Origin: Stutzerimonas stutzeri
Lineage (GTDB): Bacteria; Pseudomonadota; Gammaproteobacteria; Pseudomonadales; Pseudomonadaceae
DNA length: 64,000 nucleotides
NCBI RefSeq assembly: GCF_024451105.1
Contig: NZ_JANGEY010000001.1
Span: 310,001 to 374,000, forward strand
Direction of reading: 5' to 3'
Below are positions 8,997 through 22,300 of this stretch, piece by piece. The translations under genes and the position numbers were made by a program. Under the pieces are notes generated by a model, which saw only the letters and a list, made by a program, of their open reading frames with translations, was not told the origin of the DNA and did no database searches. The number at the start of each line of letters is the position of its first letter. The stretch's first letter is position 1.

Positions 8997-10481
8997 TCAG
9001 CGGCGCTTGTCCTTCTTCTTCTTCTCGGCCTTCTTGTGGTGGCTCATCAGCCGGCGCTTCTTGTTCACCTGGCGGACGGTGAGGGTGTTCTTCTTGCCCT
9101 CGTAGGGGTTCTCGCCGCCCTTGAACTCGATGCGGATCGGCGTACCGACCAGCTTGAGCACCCGCCGGTAGGTGTTCTCCAGGTAGCGCGCGTAGGCGCG
9201 CGGCACCGCGTCCACCTGGTTGCCGTGGATCACGATCAGCGGCGGGTTGGCGCCGCCGAGGTGGGCGTAGCGCAGCTTGATCCGGCGGCCGTTGACCAGC
9301 GGCGGCTGGTGGGTGCTGACCGCGTCCTCGAGGACCTGGGTGAGGAAGCTGGTCGGCCAGCGGGTCACTGCCGAGCGGAACGACTCCTGCACCGACTTGT
9401 ACAGGTGGCCGACGCCGGTGCCGTGCAGCGCGGAGATGAAGTGGATGTCGGCGAAGTCGACGAACTGCAGGCGCCGTTCCAGCTCGGACTTCACCCGCTC
9501 GCGCTCGTGGCTGTCCATGCCGTCCCACTTGTTGAGGGCGATGACCAGCGCGCGGCCGGTCTCCAGCACGAAGCCGAGCAGGTTGAGGTCGTGGTCGACC
9601 ACGCCTTCGCGGGCGTCCATGACGAAGATCACCACGTTGGCGTCCTGGATCGCCTGCAGGGTCTTCACCACCGAGAACTTTTCCACCGCTTCGAAGATCT
9701 TGCCGCGGCGGCGCACGCCGGCGGTATCGATCAGGGTGTACTTGTGCTCGTCGCGCTCGAAGGGGATGTAGATGCTGTCGCGGGTAGTGCCGGCCTGGTC
9801 GTAGACGATCACCCGCTCCTCGCCGAGCATGCGGTTGACCAGGGTCGACTTGCCGACGTTGGGCCGGCCGATGATGGCGATCTTGATTCCGGCGTGCTCG
9901 TCGGGGCCGGGGATGCGCTGCTTCGGTTCGGCGGCGGCGCCCTCCTCGCCAGCTTCGCCCTCGGCGAACTCGTCCTCCTCGCCCTCGTCCCTGGGGAACA
10001 CCCCCAGCGCCGCCTGCAGCAGGGCGTTGACGCCGCGACCGTGGGCGGCGGCGACCGGGAAGGCGTCGCCGATCGCCAGCGGGCTGAACTCGGCGCGAGC
10101 GATCTCGGGGTCGACGGTGTCGACCTTGTTGGCGACCAGGAAGGTGCGCTTGTTGTTCTTGCGCAGGTGCTCGGCGATCATCTGGTCGGCGGCGGTCATC
10201 CCGGCGCGCGAGTCGACCATGAACAGCACGGCGTCGGCTTCCTCGATGGCCTGCAGCGACTGCTCGGCCATCTTCGCGTCGATGCCTTCCTCGTCGCCGG
10301 AGATGCCTCCGGTGTCGATGACGATGTAGGTGCGGCCCTGCCACTTGGCCTCGCCGTACTTGCGGTCGCGGGTCAGGCCGGCGTAGTCGGCGACGATGGC
10401 GTCGCGGCTCTTGGTCAGGCGGTTGAACAGGGTGGACTTGCCGACGTTGGGGCGTCCCACCAGAGCGATAACGGGAACCAT
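8997..10481 (-). CDS. der: Ribosome biogenesis GTPase Der (EngA)
   Basis: 494 residues with two GTPase domains in tandem. G1 motifs GRPNVGKS occur at residues 9-16 and again in the second domain (about 205), each with DTAG/DTGG and NKxD motifs (VANKVD, ALNKWD), followed by a KH-like domain. A Glu/Asp-rich linker joins the domains, and the lysine-rich tail ([12 protein letters not shown]) is typical. Der assists 50S subunit assembly. Start ATG 10481 is preceded by GGAGAG; an in-frame ATG at 10493 lies upstream of that site. It follows bamB, an order common in gammaproteobacteria, across a hairpin-containing gap. Confidence 0.98.
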   Translation of the reverse strand: MVPVIALVGRPNVGKSTLFNRLTKSRDAIVADYAGLTRDRKYGEAKWQGRTYIVIDTGGISGDEEGIDAKMAEQSLQAIEEADAVLFMVDSRAGMTAADQMIAEHLRKNNKRTFLVANKVDTVDPEIARAEFSPLAIGDAFPVAAAHGRGVNALLQAALGVFPRDEGEEDEFAEGEAGEEGAAAEPKQRIPGPDEHAGIKIAIIGRPNVGKSTLVNRMLGEERVIVYDQAGTTRDSIYIPFERDEHKYTLIDTAGVRRRGKIFEAVEKFSVVKTLQAIQDANVVIFVMDAREGVVDHDLNLLGFVLETGRALVIALNKWDGMDSHERERVKSELERRLQFVDFADIHFISALHGTGVGHLYKSVQESFRSAVTRWPTSFLTQVLEDAVSTHQPPLVNGRRIKLRYAHLGGANPPLIVIHGNQVDAVPRAYARYLENTYRRVLKLVGTPIRIEFKGGENPYEGKKNTLTVRQVNKKRRLMSHHKKAEKKKKDKRR

Positions 10482-10504
10482 GCGGCTCTCCATAGGGTAA
10501 TTCG

Positions 10505-10545
10505 TGAAAAACGCAACGGCCGCTGCAGTCTAGTTGCAGCGGCCG
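10505..10545 (-). terminator. Hairpin with T-run between bamB and der
   Basis: A perfect 11-bp stem (cggccgctgca at 10517-10527 with tgcagcggccg at 10535-10545) and a 7-base loop. On the minus strand it is followed by TTGCGTTTTT. It lies after bamB and before der, so it could be a partial terminator or attenuator that lowers der relative to bamB. A second perfect hairpin (gtaccgcc / ggcggtac, 10557-10576) lies next to it. Confidence 0.6.
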
Positions 10546-10621
10546 CTGATGGGTATGTACCGCCTCCCGGCGGTACGCTCGGCAGCGGCCCGCCAGCGCA
10601 GGCCGGACACCGAGAGGCGCC

Positions 10622-11764
10622 TCAGCGCAGGGTGTAGGCCACCAGCTTGCCGCTGTTGCCGTAGGCGTACAGCCAGTCGCCGACCACCAGCGGACGGGCG
10701 CGCAGGCCGTCGCTGTCGACCCGCACGCGGCCGACGAAACGGCCGTCCACCTGGCTCAGCAGGTGCAGGTAGCCTTCCAGATCGCCTACCGCCACGTTGC
10801 TGGAGAACACCGCCGGGGTGGTCAGCTGGCGGCGCGCCAGGGCGTCGTTGCTCCACAGCGCCGAGGTCGAGCGCTCGTCGATGCCCTCGACGCTGCCGCC
10901 GGCCTGGCTGAGGTAGATGTTGCCGAAGCCGCTGGACAGGCCGACGTAGCTGGACGCCTGGCGCTGCCACAGCGGGCGACCGCTCATCAGGTCGATGGCG
11001 GCCAGCTGGCCCTGGTAGGTCACCACGTACAGAGTACCGCCGGACAGCAGCAGACCGCCGTCGATGTCGACCATGCGCTCCAGCTCGGTACGCCCCTGCG
11101 GCACGGCCACACGCTGCTCCCACACCGGGATGCCGCGCTGCACGTCGAGGGCGATCACCTTGCCGCTGGACAGGCCGGCCACCGCCAGCTGGTTGGTCAC
11201 CACCGGCGCGCCGGTGCCGCGCAGGGTCAGCACCGCCGGGGTGCTGTCGTAGCTCCACAGGCGCTCGCCGCTGTCGGCGTCGAGGCCGAACAGGCGGTCG
11301 TCCTGGGTCTGCACCACCACCACGCTGCCGTTGCTGGCCGGCGCGGCGAGCACCTCGCTGCCGACCCGCGCACGCCAGCGGATCTCGCCGTCGAGCGCGT
11401 CGAGGGCGATCACTTCGCCCTTGAGAGTGCCGACCAGCACCAGCCCGTAGCCGGCGCCGACGCCGCCGGAAACCGGCTTGTCGAGCTCGCGCTTCCACAG
11501 CACCTTGCCGGTCTCGCGGTGCATCGCCACCACCAGGCCTTCGACGTCGGCGGCGAACAGACTGTCGCCCTCGACCGCCAGCTCCAGCTGGTTCCAGGTC
11601 TTGCCCTGGCCCTTGCCGATGGAGCGGCTCCACTGCTTGTCCAGGCGCACTTCCTCGGCGAACTTCTCCAGTTCGGCCGGCGGCAGTTCCTTGCTCGAAT
11701 TGCTGCTGCAACCGACGGCGAGCACCGCCGCCGCCAGCATTACCGCATGAGTCCAGCGCATCAT
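10622..11764 (-). CDS. bamB: Outer-membrane assembly lipoprotein BamB
   Basis: 380 residues with a lipoprotein signal ending in VLAVGCSSN; the Cys is at about residue 20. It then shows repeated PQQ-like beta-propeller blades (for example GKVLWKRELDKPVSGGVGAG, SGERLWSYDS, IPVWEQRV, GRPLWQRQ). BamB is an accessory subunit of the BAM complex that inserts beta-barrel proteins into the outer membrane. The ATG at 11764 overlaps the yfgM stop as TGATG, implying coupled translation; the next codon is also ATG (11761). Length and position after yfgM fit the family. Confidence 0.97.
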   Translation of the reverse strand: MMRWTHAVMLAAAVLAVGCSSNSSKELPPAELEKFAEEVRLDKQWSRSIGKGQGKTWNQLELAVEGDSLFAADVEGLVVAMHRETGKVLWKRELDKPVSGGVGAGYGLVLVGTLKGEVIALDALDGEIRWRARVGSEVLAAPASNGSVVVVQTQDDRLFGLDADSGERLWSYDSTPAVLTLRGTGAPVVTNQLAVAGLSSGKVIALDVQRGIPVWEQRVAVPQGRTELERMVDIDGGLLLSGGTLYVVTYQGQLAAIDLMSGRPLWQRQASSYVGLSSGFGNIYLSQAGGSVEGIDERSTSALWSNDALARRQLTTPAVFSSNVAVGDLEGYLHLLSQVDGRFVGRVRVDSDGLRARPLVVGDWLYAYGNSGKLVAYTLR

Positions 11765-12408
11765 CAGGCGTCTCCGTCGGCCAGGTCGTCCAGCTTGATC
11801 TGCAGCGTGCCGAGGCCCGCCTCCTGCGGCAGCGCCGCGCGCGCCTTCTCGTAGGCGCTGCGCGCCTCGCCGCTGCGGCCCAGGCGCGCCAGCAGGTCGC
11901 CGCGCAGCTCCTCGCGGCCGGCGACGAAGGCCGCCGCGGCCTCGCCGGCGAGCAGCGCCAGGGCCTCCTCGGTCTTCTCTTGGGCGGCCAGCACGCGGGC
12001 CAGGCGCTGACGCGCCACCTCGCCGAGAGTCGCGTCGGCCGGCTTGTCGAGCACCTTGCGCAGCTCGGCGGCGGCCTCGTCGAGGCGCCCGCTGTCCACC
12101 GCCACGCGCGCCAGCAGCAGGCTGGCGTACTGGGCGTAGTGGCTGCCGGCGAAGTCCTTGCCGAGACGCCCGGCCAGTTCGCCGACCTTGGCCACATCCG
12201 GCTCGGCCGGGCTGTTCAGGGTGATCTCCACCAGTTGCTGGTAGAGCACCGAGGCGGCATGGGTCTGGTTGGTCTGGTGGTTCTGCCAGAACTGCCAGCC
12301 GAACATGCCGACCAGCGCCAGGGCGCCGCCGGCCAGCAACGGCTTGCCGTTGCGCTGCCACCAGTCCTTGATCGCCGCCAGTTGTTCTTCTTCGGTCTGC
12401 GAGGTCAC
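11764..12408 (-). CDS. yfgM: YfgM family ancillary SecYEG translocon subunit
   Basis: About 214 residues: a short cytoplasmic start (TSQTEEEQLAAIKDWWQRNG), one membrane helix (LLAGGALALVGMFGWQFW, about residues 20-38), then a periplasmic TPR-like region. In E. coli YfgM works with PpiD at the Sec translocon as a periplasmic chaperone. The start is ambiguous: GTG 12408 has GGGAG eight bases upstream, while GTG 12417 lies directly on that purine run, so I prefer 12408. It is coupled to bamB downstream and follows hisS. Confidence 0.93.
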   Translation of the reverse strand: MTSQTEEEQLAAIKDWWQRNGKPLLAGGALALVGMFGWQFWQNHQTNQTHAASVLYQQLVEITLNSPAEPDVAKVGELAGRLGKDFAGSHYAQYASLLLARVAVDSGRLDEAAAELRKVLDKPADATLGEVARQRLARVLAAQEKTEEALALLAGEAAAAFVAGREELRGDLLARLGRSGEARSAYEKARAALPQEAGLGTLQIKLDDLADGDA

Positions 12409-12437
12409 CGCGGTCACTCCCTAGATCTTGTTCAGGT

Positions 12438-13727
<1,290 letters not shown>

Positions 13728-13736
13728 GCGAATTCC

Positions 13737-14846
13737 TTAGCTGCGGGCGATCAGGCGGGCGTCGGCCGCCGCCTTCTCCGCCGCTTTCCGGCGGATCAGC
13801 CTTTCCAGCTCGTCCACCAGGTTGTCGTTGTCCAGCTTGTGCGCCGGCTTGCCGTCGATGTAGACCAGGTTGGGCGTGCCGCCGGTGAGGCCGACGTGGG
13901 CCTCCTTGGCTTCGCCCGGGCCGTTGACCACGCAGCCGATCACCGCCACGTCGAGCGGCACCAGCAGGTCCTCGACGCGCTGCTCCAGCTCGTTCATGGT
14001 CTTCACCACGTCGAAGTTCTGCCGCGAGCAGCTCGGGCAGGCGATGAAGTTGATGCCCCGCGAGCGCAGGCGCAGCGACTTGAGGATGTCGAAGCCGACC
14101 TTGATCTCCTCGACCGGATCGGCGGCCAGCGACACGCGGAGGGTGTCGCCGATGCCCTCGGCGAGCAGCATGCCGAGGCCCACCGCAGACTTGACGGTGC
14201 CGGAACGCAGGCCGCCGGCCTCGGTGATGCCCAGGTGCAGCGGCTGCTCGATCTGCGCGGCGAGCAGGCGGTAGGCGGCGACCGCCATGAACACGTCGGA
14301 GGCCTTGACGCTGACCTTGAAGTCCTGGAAGTCCAGACGGTCGAGGTGCTCGACATGGCGCAAGGCGGATTCCAGCAGCGCCTCGGGGGTCGGCTCGCCG
14401 TACTTCTTCTGCAGGTCCTTCTCCAGCGAACCGGCGTTGACACCGATGCGGATCGGGATGCCCTTGTCACGGGCGCAGTCGACCACCGCGCGCACGCGGT
14501 CTTCGCGGCCGATGTTGCCCGGATTGATGCGCAGGCAGTCGACGCCCAGTTCGGCGACGCGCAGGGCGATCTTGTAGTCGAAATGGATGTCGGCGACCAG
14601 CGGCACCTGCACCTGCTGCTTGATGCGGCCGAAGGCTTCGGCGGCGTCCATGTCCGGCACCGAGACGCGCACGATGTCGGCGCCGGCCTGCTCGAGGCGG
14701 CGGATCTGCGCCACGGTGGCGTCAACGTCGCAGGTATCGGTGTTGGTCATGCTCTGCACCGAGATCGGCGCATCGCCGCCGACCAGTACCGAGCCGACGC
14801 GGATCTGCCGCGACAGGCGACGTTTGATCGGGGATTGGCAGTGCAT
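13737..14846 (-). CDS. ispG: 4-hydroxy-3-methylbut-2-enyl diphosphate synthase
   Basis: 369 residues. Catalyses the penultimate MEP-pathway step of isoprenoid synthesis using a 4Fe-4S cluster. The cluster cysteines are in [13 protein letters not shown] and [12 protein letters not shown] with the following conserved Glu; the N-terminal TIM-barrel half begins [21 protein letters not shown] 14846 gives the family length (E. coli 372); the longer frame upstream overlaps rodZ. It lies one base after the rodZ stop and so is coupled to it. It depends on the Isc machinery encoded nearby. Confidence 0.98.
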   Translation of the reverse strand: MHCQSPIKRRLSRQIRVGSVLVGGDAPISVQSMTNTDTCDVDATVAQIRRLEQAGADIVRVSVPDMDAAEAFGRIKQQVQVPLVADIHFDYKIALRVAELGVDCLRINPGNIGREDRVRAVVDCARDKGIPIRIGVNAGSLEKDLQKKYGEPTPEALLESALRHVEHLDRLDFQDFKVSVKASDVFMAVAAYRLLAAQIEQPLHLGITEAGGLRSGTVKSAVGLGMLLAEGIGDTLRVSLAADPVEEIKVGFDILKSLRLRSRGINFIACPSCSRQNFDVVKTMNELEQRVEDLLVPLDVAVIGCVVNGPGEAKEAHVGLTGGTPNLVYIDGKPAHKLDNDNLVDELERLIRRKAAEKAAADARLIARS

Positions 14847-14847
14847 C

Positions 14848-15912
14848 TTACTGTCCCAGGGTGAGGCGGGCGGTGCCGCCGCTGCTGATGGTGCCAAGAC
14901 TCACCGGCTCGGCGTTGTAGCGCACCGTGGCAGCGCGGGCATTGCCCAGACGCAGCTCGAGCGGCGCCTTGCCGGCAACCTGCAGGGTCTCGCCGGCGCG
15001 CTTGACCACGCTGACCAGCACGCGACCGTTGGCGTCGGTGACCTGGGTCCAGCAGTCGGCGCTGAAGGTGACCTGCACCAGGCCCTCCCCCGCGGCGAGC
15101 GACGGAGTCGCCGGCGCGGCGTCGGCCGGCGCGACAGCGGCCGCCGCAGCCGGCGCGTCGGGCACGGCACTCGCCGCAGCCACTGCCGAAGCGACCGGCG
15201 CGGCCTGCGGGGCCGGGGCGGCGGTGCCGGTCGGCGCCGGAGCTGCGGCCGGGGGCGTGGCGACGACCGTAGCGCCGAGCGGAGCGGCTGCCGGCGGGAA
15301 CGGCGCGGCGGCGGGCTCCGCCGGGGTTGCGGCGTCAGCCGCGGTACCTTCGGCGAGCCGCAACGGCTCGCCGTCCTGCAAGGCCTCGGCGACCGCCTGA
15401 TCCTCGGGCTCCTCCAGCGGATGCAGCTCGGTGGTGCCGTCGGCGCTCTCCACCTCGATGTGCTTGAGGCCGAACACGCCCAGCTCGCTGAGACGCTCCG
15501 GACGCTCCTGCCACCAGAAGTAGCCGAGCAGCAGCAACAGCAGCAGCAGCACGGCGCTGACCAGGCGCAGCAGGGTACGCGACAGGCGCAGCGGCTCGGG
15601 CACCTGGCCCAGGCTGTGCACGGTGCTGCCGCTGGCGTCGGTACCGGTGTAACGGTCGAAGGCGCCGACCAGTTCGGCCTGATCGAGGCCGAGCAGCTTG
15701 GCGTAGGCCCTGATGTAGCCACGGGCGAAGGTATGCCCCGGCAGCCGCTCGAACTCGCCGGCCTCCAGCTGGCTCAGGGCATGGGCGGTCAGGTTGAGCT
15801 GAGCGGCCACTTCGGCCAGTTGCCAGCCCCGCTCCTCCCGCGCCTGACGGAGGGTCTCGCCAGGATTGCTGCACGAGGCCACGGCCACCGCTTCGATCTG
15901 CGACATGCTCAT
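14848..15912 (-). CDS. rodZ: Cytoskeletal/cell-shape protein RodZ
   Basis: 354 residues in the usual order. A cytoplasmic Xre-type helix-turn-helix (about 15-80; [20 protein letters not shown]) contacts MreB. A single membrane helix dominated by a leucine run ([13 protein letters not shown], about 120-140) follows. Next comes a long Ala/Pro-rich periplasmic linker (about 190-270), then the DUF4115 domain ([20 protein letters not shown]). RodZ links MreB to the elongasome. The linker is low-complexity and GC-extreme. ATG 15912 overlaps the pilF stop as ATGA. Confidence 0.95.
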   Translation of the reverse strand: MSMSQIEAVAVASCSNPGETLRQAREERGWQLAEVAAQLNLTAHALSQLEAGEFERLPGHTFARGYIRAYAKLLGLDQAELVGAFDRYTGTDASGSTVHSLGQVPEPLRLSRTLLRLVSAVLLLLLLLLGYFWWQERPERLSELGVFGLKHIEVESADGTTELHPLEEPEDQAVAEALQDGEPLRLAEGTAADAATPAEPAAAPFPPAAAPLGATVVATPPAAAPAPTGTAAPAPQAAPVASAVAAASAVPDAPAAAAAVAPADAAPATPSLAAGEGLVQVTFSADCWTQVTDANGRVLVSVVKRAGETLQVAGKAPLELRLGNARAATVRYNAEPVSLGTISSGGTARLTLGQ

Positions 15913-16673
15913 TGTTGCTCCGCGAGGTATTGGCGGTACTCAGCCGTGCCGGGGTACAGGCGGCGCAGCTGCAAGGCGTAGTTGGAGGCCCGGTCACGGT
16001 CTTCGAAGATCGTCGCCAGACGGATGCCGAGCAGCAGGCTGCGGGCATCCTGAGCGCCGCGGGAGGCACCCAGGAAGCGCTCGTAGTAGCCGCGGGCCGG
16101 CACGTAGTGGCGTTCTTCGAAGGACAGCTGGGCCATTTCCAGCAGCACGCGCGGCTGGTTGCGGTTCAGTCGCAGGGACTTCTCGAAGTGCTCCAGCGCC
16201 TGCTCGCGCTGGCCGAGCCGCAGCGAGGTCAGGCCGAGGTTCTCGTAGACCCGCGAGCGCTCCGGATAGAGGTGATCTTCGGCGGCCTGCTCGAAACGCT
16301 CGTAGGCCTCCCGGTAGCGCTGCTGTTCGAACAGGAAGCTGCCGTAGTTGTTGAGGATGCGCGCGTCGCGTCGCGCCGCCAGCGCCTTGCGGTAGTGCTC
16401 GTCGGCCAGCTTGGGCTCCAGCTCGGTCTGGAACACCAGGGCCAGCGCGGCGTGCGCATCGGCATTGGCGGGGTCGAGCGTCAGCGCCTGCTTGAGCGGC
16501 ACCTTGGCCTGCTCGGTGCTGCCGGCCTGCAGGTAGCCGATGCCCAGCTGGATGTAGGCGTCACGGGCGCCGCTGCGCCCCTCGGAGGTCTTCAGCGGAT
16601 CCTGGTTGCCGGTGGTCACGCAGCCGCCGAGCAGGCCGCCGAGCAGCAGGAACATGGTGGTACGCAACAGCAT
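15909..16673 (-). CDS. pilF: Type IV pilus pilotin PilF (PilW)
   Basis: 254-residue lipoprotein with signal MLLRTTMFLLLGGLLGGC (lipobox LGGC, Cys 18), followed by about six TPR repeats (AYIQLGIGYLQAGSTEQAKV, ADAHAALALVFQTEL and so on). PilF carries the secretin PilQ to the outer membrane and is needed for its multimerisation and hence for type IV pili. Position between rlmN and rodZ is the standard Pseudomonas arrangement. Overlaps rodZ by four bases. Confidence 0.95.
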   Translation of the reverse strand: MLLRTTMFLLLGGLLGGCVTTGNQDPLKTSEGRSGARDAYIQLGIGYLQAGSTEQAKVPLKQALTLDPANADAHAALALVFQTELEPKLADEHYRKALAARRDARILNNYGSFLFEQQRYREAYERFEQAAEDHLYPERSRVYENLGLTSLRLGQREQALEHFEKSLRLNRNQPRVLLEMAQLSFEERHYVPARGYYERFLGASRGAQDARSLLLGIRLATIFEDRDRASNYALQLRRLYPGTAEYRQYLAEQQ

Positions 16674-16694
16674 GCACGGACTCCCTCGTCAGTT

Positions 16695-17837
<1,143 letters not shown>

Positions 17838-17861
17838 GGATTCACCCTCACCGTTCCGCGC

Positions 17862-18293
17862 TTAGCGGATGCGGTTGCACAGCTCGGTAGCGGAGAAGAA
17901 GTAGGCGATCTCGCGGGCAGCGGAGGCCTCGGAGTCGGAACCGTGCACGGCGTTCTCGTCGATGGACACGGCGAAGTCGGCGCGGATGGTGCCCGGAGCG
18001 GCTTCCTTCGGATTGGTGGCGCCCATCAGCTCGCGGTTCTTCAGGACGGCGTCTTCGCCTTCCAGCACCTGGACGATGACCGGACCGGAGGTCATGAAGG
18101 CCACCAGGTCCTTGAAGAAGCCGCGCTCGCTGTGCTCGGCGTAGAAGCCGGCCGCTTCGCGCTCGGACAGCTGGACCATCTTGGAGGCGACGACGCGCAG
18201 GCCGGCCTTCTCGAAACGGGTGGTGATTTCGCCGATCACGTTCTTGGCGACGGCATCGGGCTTGATGATGGAGAAGGTGCGTTGCAGGGCCAT
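17862..18293 (-). CDS. ndk: Nucleoside diphosphate kinase
   Basis: 143 residues, the usual length. Transfers phosphate between NTPs and NDPs through a phospho-histidine. The active-site stretch is visible as [16 protein letters not shown]; the catalytic His is in NAVHGSDS. The N-terminus is [21 protein letters not shown] 18293 has GGAG seven bases upstream; the longer open frame is intergenic DNA and iscX shadow. Likely first gene of ndk-rlmN-pilF-rodZ-ispG and onward, from a promoter near 18391. Confidence 0.98.
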   Translation of the reverse strand: MALQRTFSIIKPDAVAKNVIGEITTRFEKAGLRVVASKMVQLSEREAAGFYAEHSERGFFKDLVAFMTSGPVIVQVLEGEDAVLKNRELMGATNPKEAAPGTIRADFAVSIDENAVHGSDSEASAAREIAYFFSATELCNRIR

Positions 18294-18381
18294 GGAAAAA
18301 CTCCGGAAGGCAGGTTGACGGTTAAACCAATGCGCGCCGCCATCGGCAGGCGAGGCAGCGCGCAGAAAGTCCGATAAACGA

Positions 18382-18404
18382 AACCCGCGGATTATACGCG
18401 GGTT
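18382..18404 (-). promoter_or_regulatory. ndk promoter -10 placed in the loop of a hairpin
   Basis: A perfect 8-bp inverted repeat (aacccgcg / cgcgggtt) encloses gattata. Read on the minus strand the spacer holds TATAAT (18396-18391), a perfect -10 hexamer about 95 bases upstream of the ndk ATG. No good -35 is visible. On the same strand the hairpin lies downstream of iscX and could also act as a weak terminator of the isc operon (followed by TCGTTTATC). Confidence 0.6.
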
Positions 18405-18454
18405 GGGATGAAATGCGTACCGGCGCGCCGGGCGGCGCCGGCAGACCCAGACAG

Positions 18455-18540
18455 GCGCAGGGTGGAAAACGACCGCAGGTCTTTTCCAGCACCTGCGCAG
18501 GGTCAACGGTGGAAAATCGCGATGCGCGTTTTCCACCCTA
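18455..18540. repeat. Palindromic intergenic repeat, GGGTGGAAAAC family (copy 2)
   Basis: About 86 bases with ends gcgcagggtggaaaacg ... gttttccaccctac, the same layout as 8841-8923. In three of the four arms the base that is C/G in copy 1 is A/T here (ggtggaCaa to ggtggaAaa, ttGtccacc to ttTtccacc), so pairing is kept. It occupies most of the iscX-ndk gap (18294-18564). Confidence 0.7.
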
Positions 18541-18564
18541 CCGGCTGCAGGGGCATTGGCGCGC

Positions 18565-18765
18565 TTACTCGGCCTCTTCGATCCAGGCCGCCTGGATGGC
18601 CTCCAGCACCTTCTCGCCGCCGCGCTGCGGGTCGTCGGCGAACTCCGGCAGGCCGACCACCCAGTTGTGCAGGTCGACGAAGTTGACGAAGCGCGGATCG
18701 ACGTCCGGCTTGCTGTCGGCGAGCTGGATGGCGATCTCCAGCACATCGGTCCATTTCAGGCTCAT
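18565..18765 (-). CDS. iscX: Fe-S cluster assembly protein IscX
   Basis: 66 residues, small and acidic ([18 protein letters not shown] ... [20 protein letters not shown]), matching the IscX/YfhJ winged-helix family exactly in length. IscX binds IscS and iron and modulates the rate of cluster assembly. Last gene of the isc operon, 14 bases after fdx. Confidence 0.97.
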   Translation of the reverse strand: MSLKWTDVLEIAIQLADSKPDVDPRFVNFVDLHNWVVGLPEFADDPQRGGEKVLEAIQAAWIEEAE

Positions 18766-18779
18766 GGGCGGCTCCGCAG

Positions 18780-19118
18780 TCAGTGGCTCTCGTTGACCTG
18801 GTTGATGGTGTACTTGGGAATCTCCACCACCAGGTCCTCCTTGCCGACCCGCGCCTGGCAGGACAGCCGCGACTCCGGCTCCAGGCCCCAGGCCTTGTCG
18901 AGCATGTCGTCCTCCAGCTCGTCGGACGGCTCCAGCGAAGCGAAGCCCTCGCGCACGATCACGTGGCAGGTGGTGCAGGCGCAGGACATCTCGCAGGCGT
19001 GGACGATGTCGATGTCGTTGCGCAGCGCGGCCTCGATGATGGTCTCGCCGGTCTTGGCCTCGACCACCGCACCTTCCGGGCAGTGTTCGGCGTTGGGCAG
19101 AAAGACGATCTGCGGCAT
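18780..19118 (-). CDS. fdx: ISC-type 2Fe-2S ferredoxin
   Basis: 112 residues. The 2Fe-2S ligands are in the pattern C-x5-C-x2-C (Cys42, 48, 51 in ACEMSCACTTCHV) with a fourth in RLSCQARVG. It supplies electrons during cluster assembly on IscU. It lies three bases after hscA and before iscX, as in other isc operons. Confidence 0.98.
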   Translation of the reverse strand: MPQIVFLPNAEHCPEGAVVEAKTGETIIEAALRNDIDIVHACEMSCACTTCHVIVREGFASLEPSDELEDDMLDKAWGLEPESRLSCQARVGKEDLVVEIPKYTINQVNESH

Positions 19119-19121
19119 GGC

Positions 19122-20981
<1,860 letters not shown>

Positions 20982-21023
20982 GGTCTTCGCGTTATCAGGC
21001 GCCTCCCTCGCAGGAGGCGCGGG

Positions 21024-21542
21024 TTAATCGTCGAGGCGCTCTTCCAGCTCGCGGACCTCGAAGGCCAGCTTGTCGAGGAACTGCATGCGGCGCATCAGGC
21101 GCTCGGCCTGCTCGCGTTCGGCGGGAGCGTCCCAGCAGGCGGCGAAGCCCCGCTCCAGCTCGGCCTGGGCAGCCTTGAGGCGGCGCTTGAAGGCGGCCAC
21201 CCCAGCCAGGTCGGCGCTGTCCTGCAGCTCCTCCAGCTCTTCGCGCAGCTGCATCTGCTGCAGGAGGAACGCCGGATCCTGCACCGTGGCCTCCAGCGGC
21301 ACGTCCGCGCCGCGCAGGCCGAGCAGGTAGTGTGCGCGGCGGCTCGGGCTCTTCAGCGTCTGGTAGGCGTCGTTGAGCTGCGCGGCACGCCCCAGCGCCT
21401 GGCGCTGCTCGGCGGCCGAAGCGTCGGCGAAACGGTCCGGATGGGTCTCGCGGGCCAGCTCGCGGTAGCGCACCGCCAGCCGCTCGAGATCGATGTCGAA
21501 GCTCGGCTGCAGGTCGAACAGGGCGAAGTGGCAGGTGCTCAC
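21024..21542 (-). CDS. hscB: Fe-S cluster co-chaperone HscB
   Basis: 172 residues: an N-terminal J-domain with the HPD motif ([13 protein letters not shown]) and a C-terminal three-helix bundle that binds IscU. It stimulates the HscA ATPase. I start it at GTG 21542 ([14 protein letters not shown]), preceded by GAGG at good spacing; the longer frame runs back into iscA. Confidence 0.96.
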   Translation of the reverse strand: MSTCHFALFDLQPSFDIDLERLAVRYRELARETHPDRFADASAAEQRQALGRAAQLNDAYQTLKSPSRRAHYLLGLRGADVPLEATVQDPAFLLQQMQLREELEELQDSADLAGVAAFKRRLKAAQAELERGFAACWDAPAEREQAERLMRRMQFLDKLAFEVRELEERLDD

Positions 21543-21550
21543 GGCGATCC

Positions 21551-21874
21551 TCAGACGTTGAAGCTTTCGCCGCAGCCGCACTCGCCGCGCACGTTGGGAT
21601 TGTTGAACTTGAAGCCCTCGTTCAACCCCTCGCGGGTGAAGTCCAGCTCGGTGCCGTCCAGGTAGGCCAGACTCTTCGGGTCGATGAACACCTTGACCCC
21701 GAAGCTCTCGAACACCAGATCCTCGGGCGCCTGCTCGTCGACGAACTCCAGCACGTAGGCCAGACCGGAGCAGCCGGTGGTGCGCACCCCGAGACGGATG
21801 CCCTCGCCCTTGCCGCGCCCTTCCAGCGAGCGGCGAACGTGCTGTGCGGCGGCTTCGGTCATGCTGATGGCCAT
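21551..21874 (-). CDS. iscA: Iron-sulfur cluster assembly protein IscA
   Basis: 107 residues, identical in length to E. coli IscA. A-type carrier with the three conserved cysteines in [10 protein letters not shown] and GECGCGESF near the C-terminus. It delivers 4Fe-4S clusters to apo-targets. Start ATG 21874 ([13 protein letters not shown]). It lies between iscU and hscB. Confidence 0.98.
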   Translation of the reverse strand: MAISMTEAAAQHVRRSLEGRGKGEGIRLGVRTTGCSGLAYVLEFVDEQAPEDLVFESFGVKVFIDPKSLAYLDGTELDFTREGLNEGFKFNNPNVRGECGCGESFNV

Positions 21875-21885
21875 GGGCGTGCTCC

Positions 21886-22272
21886 TCAGATCAGGCCTTT
21901 CTTCTGCTTGTAGTCGCGCACGGCCGCCTTGATGGCGTCCTCGGCGAGCACCGAGCAGTGGATCTTCACCGGCGGCAGGGCCAGCTCCTCGGCCAGCTGG
22001 GTGTTCTTGATCGCCTCGGCCTCGTCGAGGGTCTTGCCCTTCATCCACTCGGTGGCGAGGGAGCTGGAGGCGATCGCCGAACCGCAGCCGTAGGTCTTGA
22101 ACTTGGCGTCCTCGATGACGCCCTCGTCGTTGACCTTGATCTGCAGGCGCATCACGTCGCCGCAGGCCGGCGCGCCGACCATGCCGGTGCCGACGTCCGG
22201 GTCCTCGGCGTCGAGCTTGCCGACGTTGCGCGGGTTTTCGTAGTGGTCGATGACCTTGTCGCTGTATGCCAT
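21886..22272 (-). CDS. iscU: Fe-S cluster scaffold protein IscU
   Basis: 128 residues. Scaffold on which 2Fe-2S and 4Fe-4S clusters are built. The three ligand cysteines are in GAPACGDVM (Cys37), [10 protein letters not shown] (Cys63) and KIHCSVLAE (Cys106), with Asp39 following Cys37. The HscA recognition motif LPPVK is present at about 99-103. It lies 28 bases after iscS. Confidence 0.99.
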   Translation of the reverse strand: MAYSDKVIDHYENPRNVGKLDAEDPDVGTGMVGAPACGDVMRLQIKVNDEGVIEDAKFKTYGCGSAIASSSLATEWMKGKTLDEAEAIKNTQLAEELALPPVKIHCSVLAEDAIKAAVRDYKQKKGLI

Positions 22273-22300
22273 GGCGGTAATCCTCGCTGAATCTTGGGCG

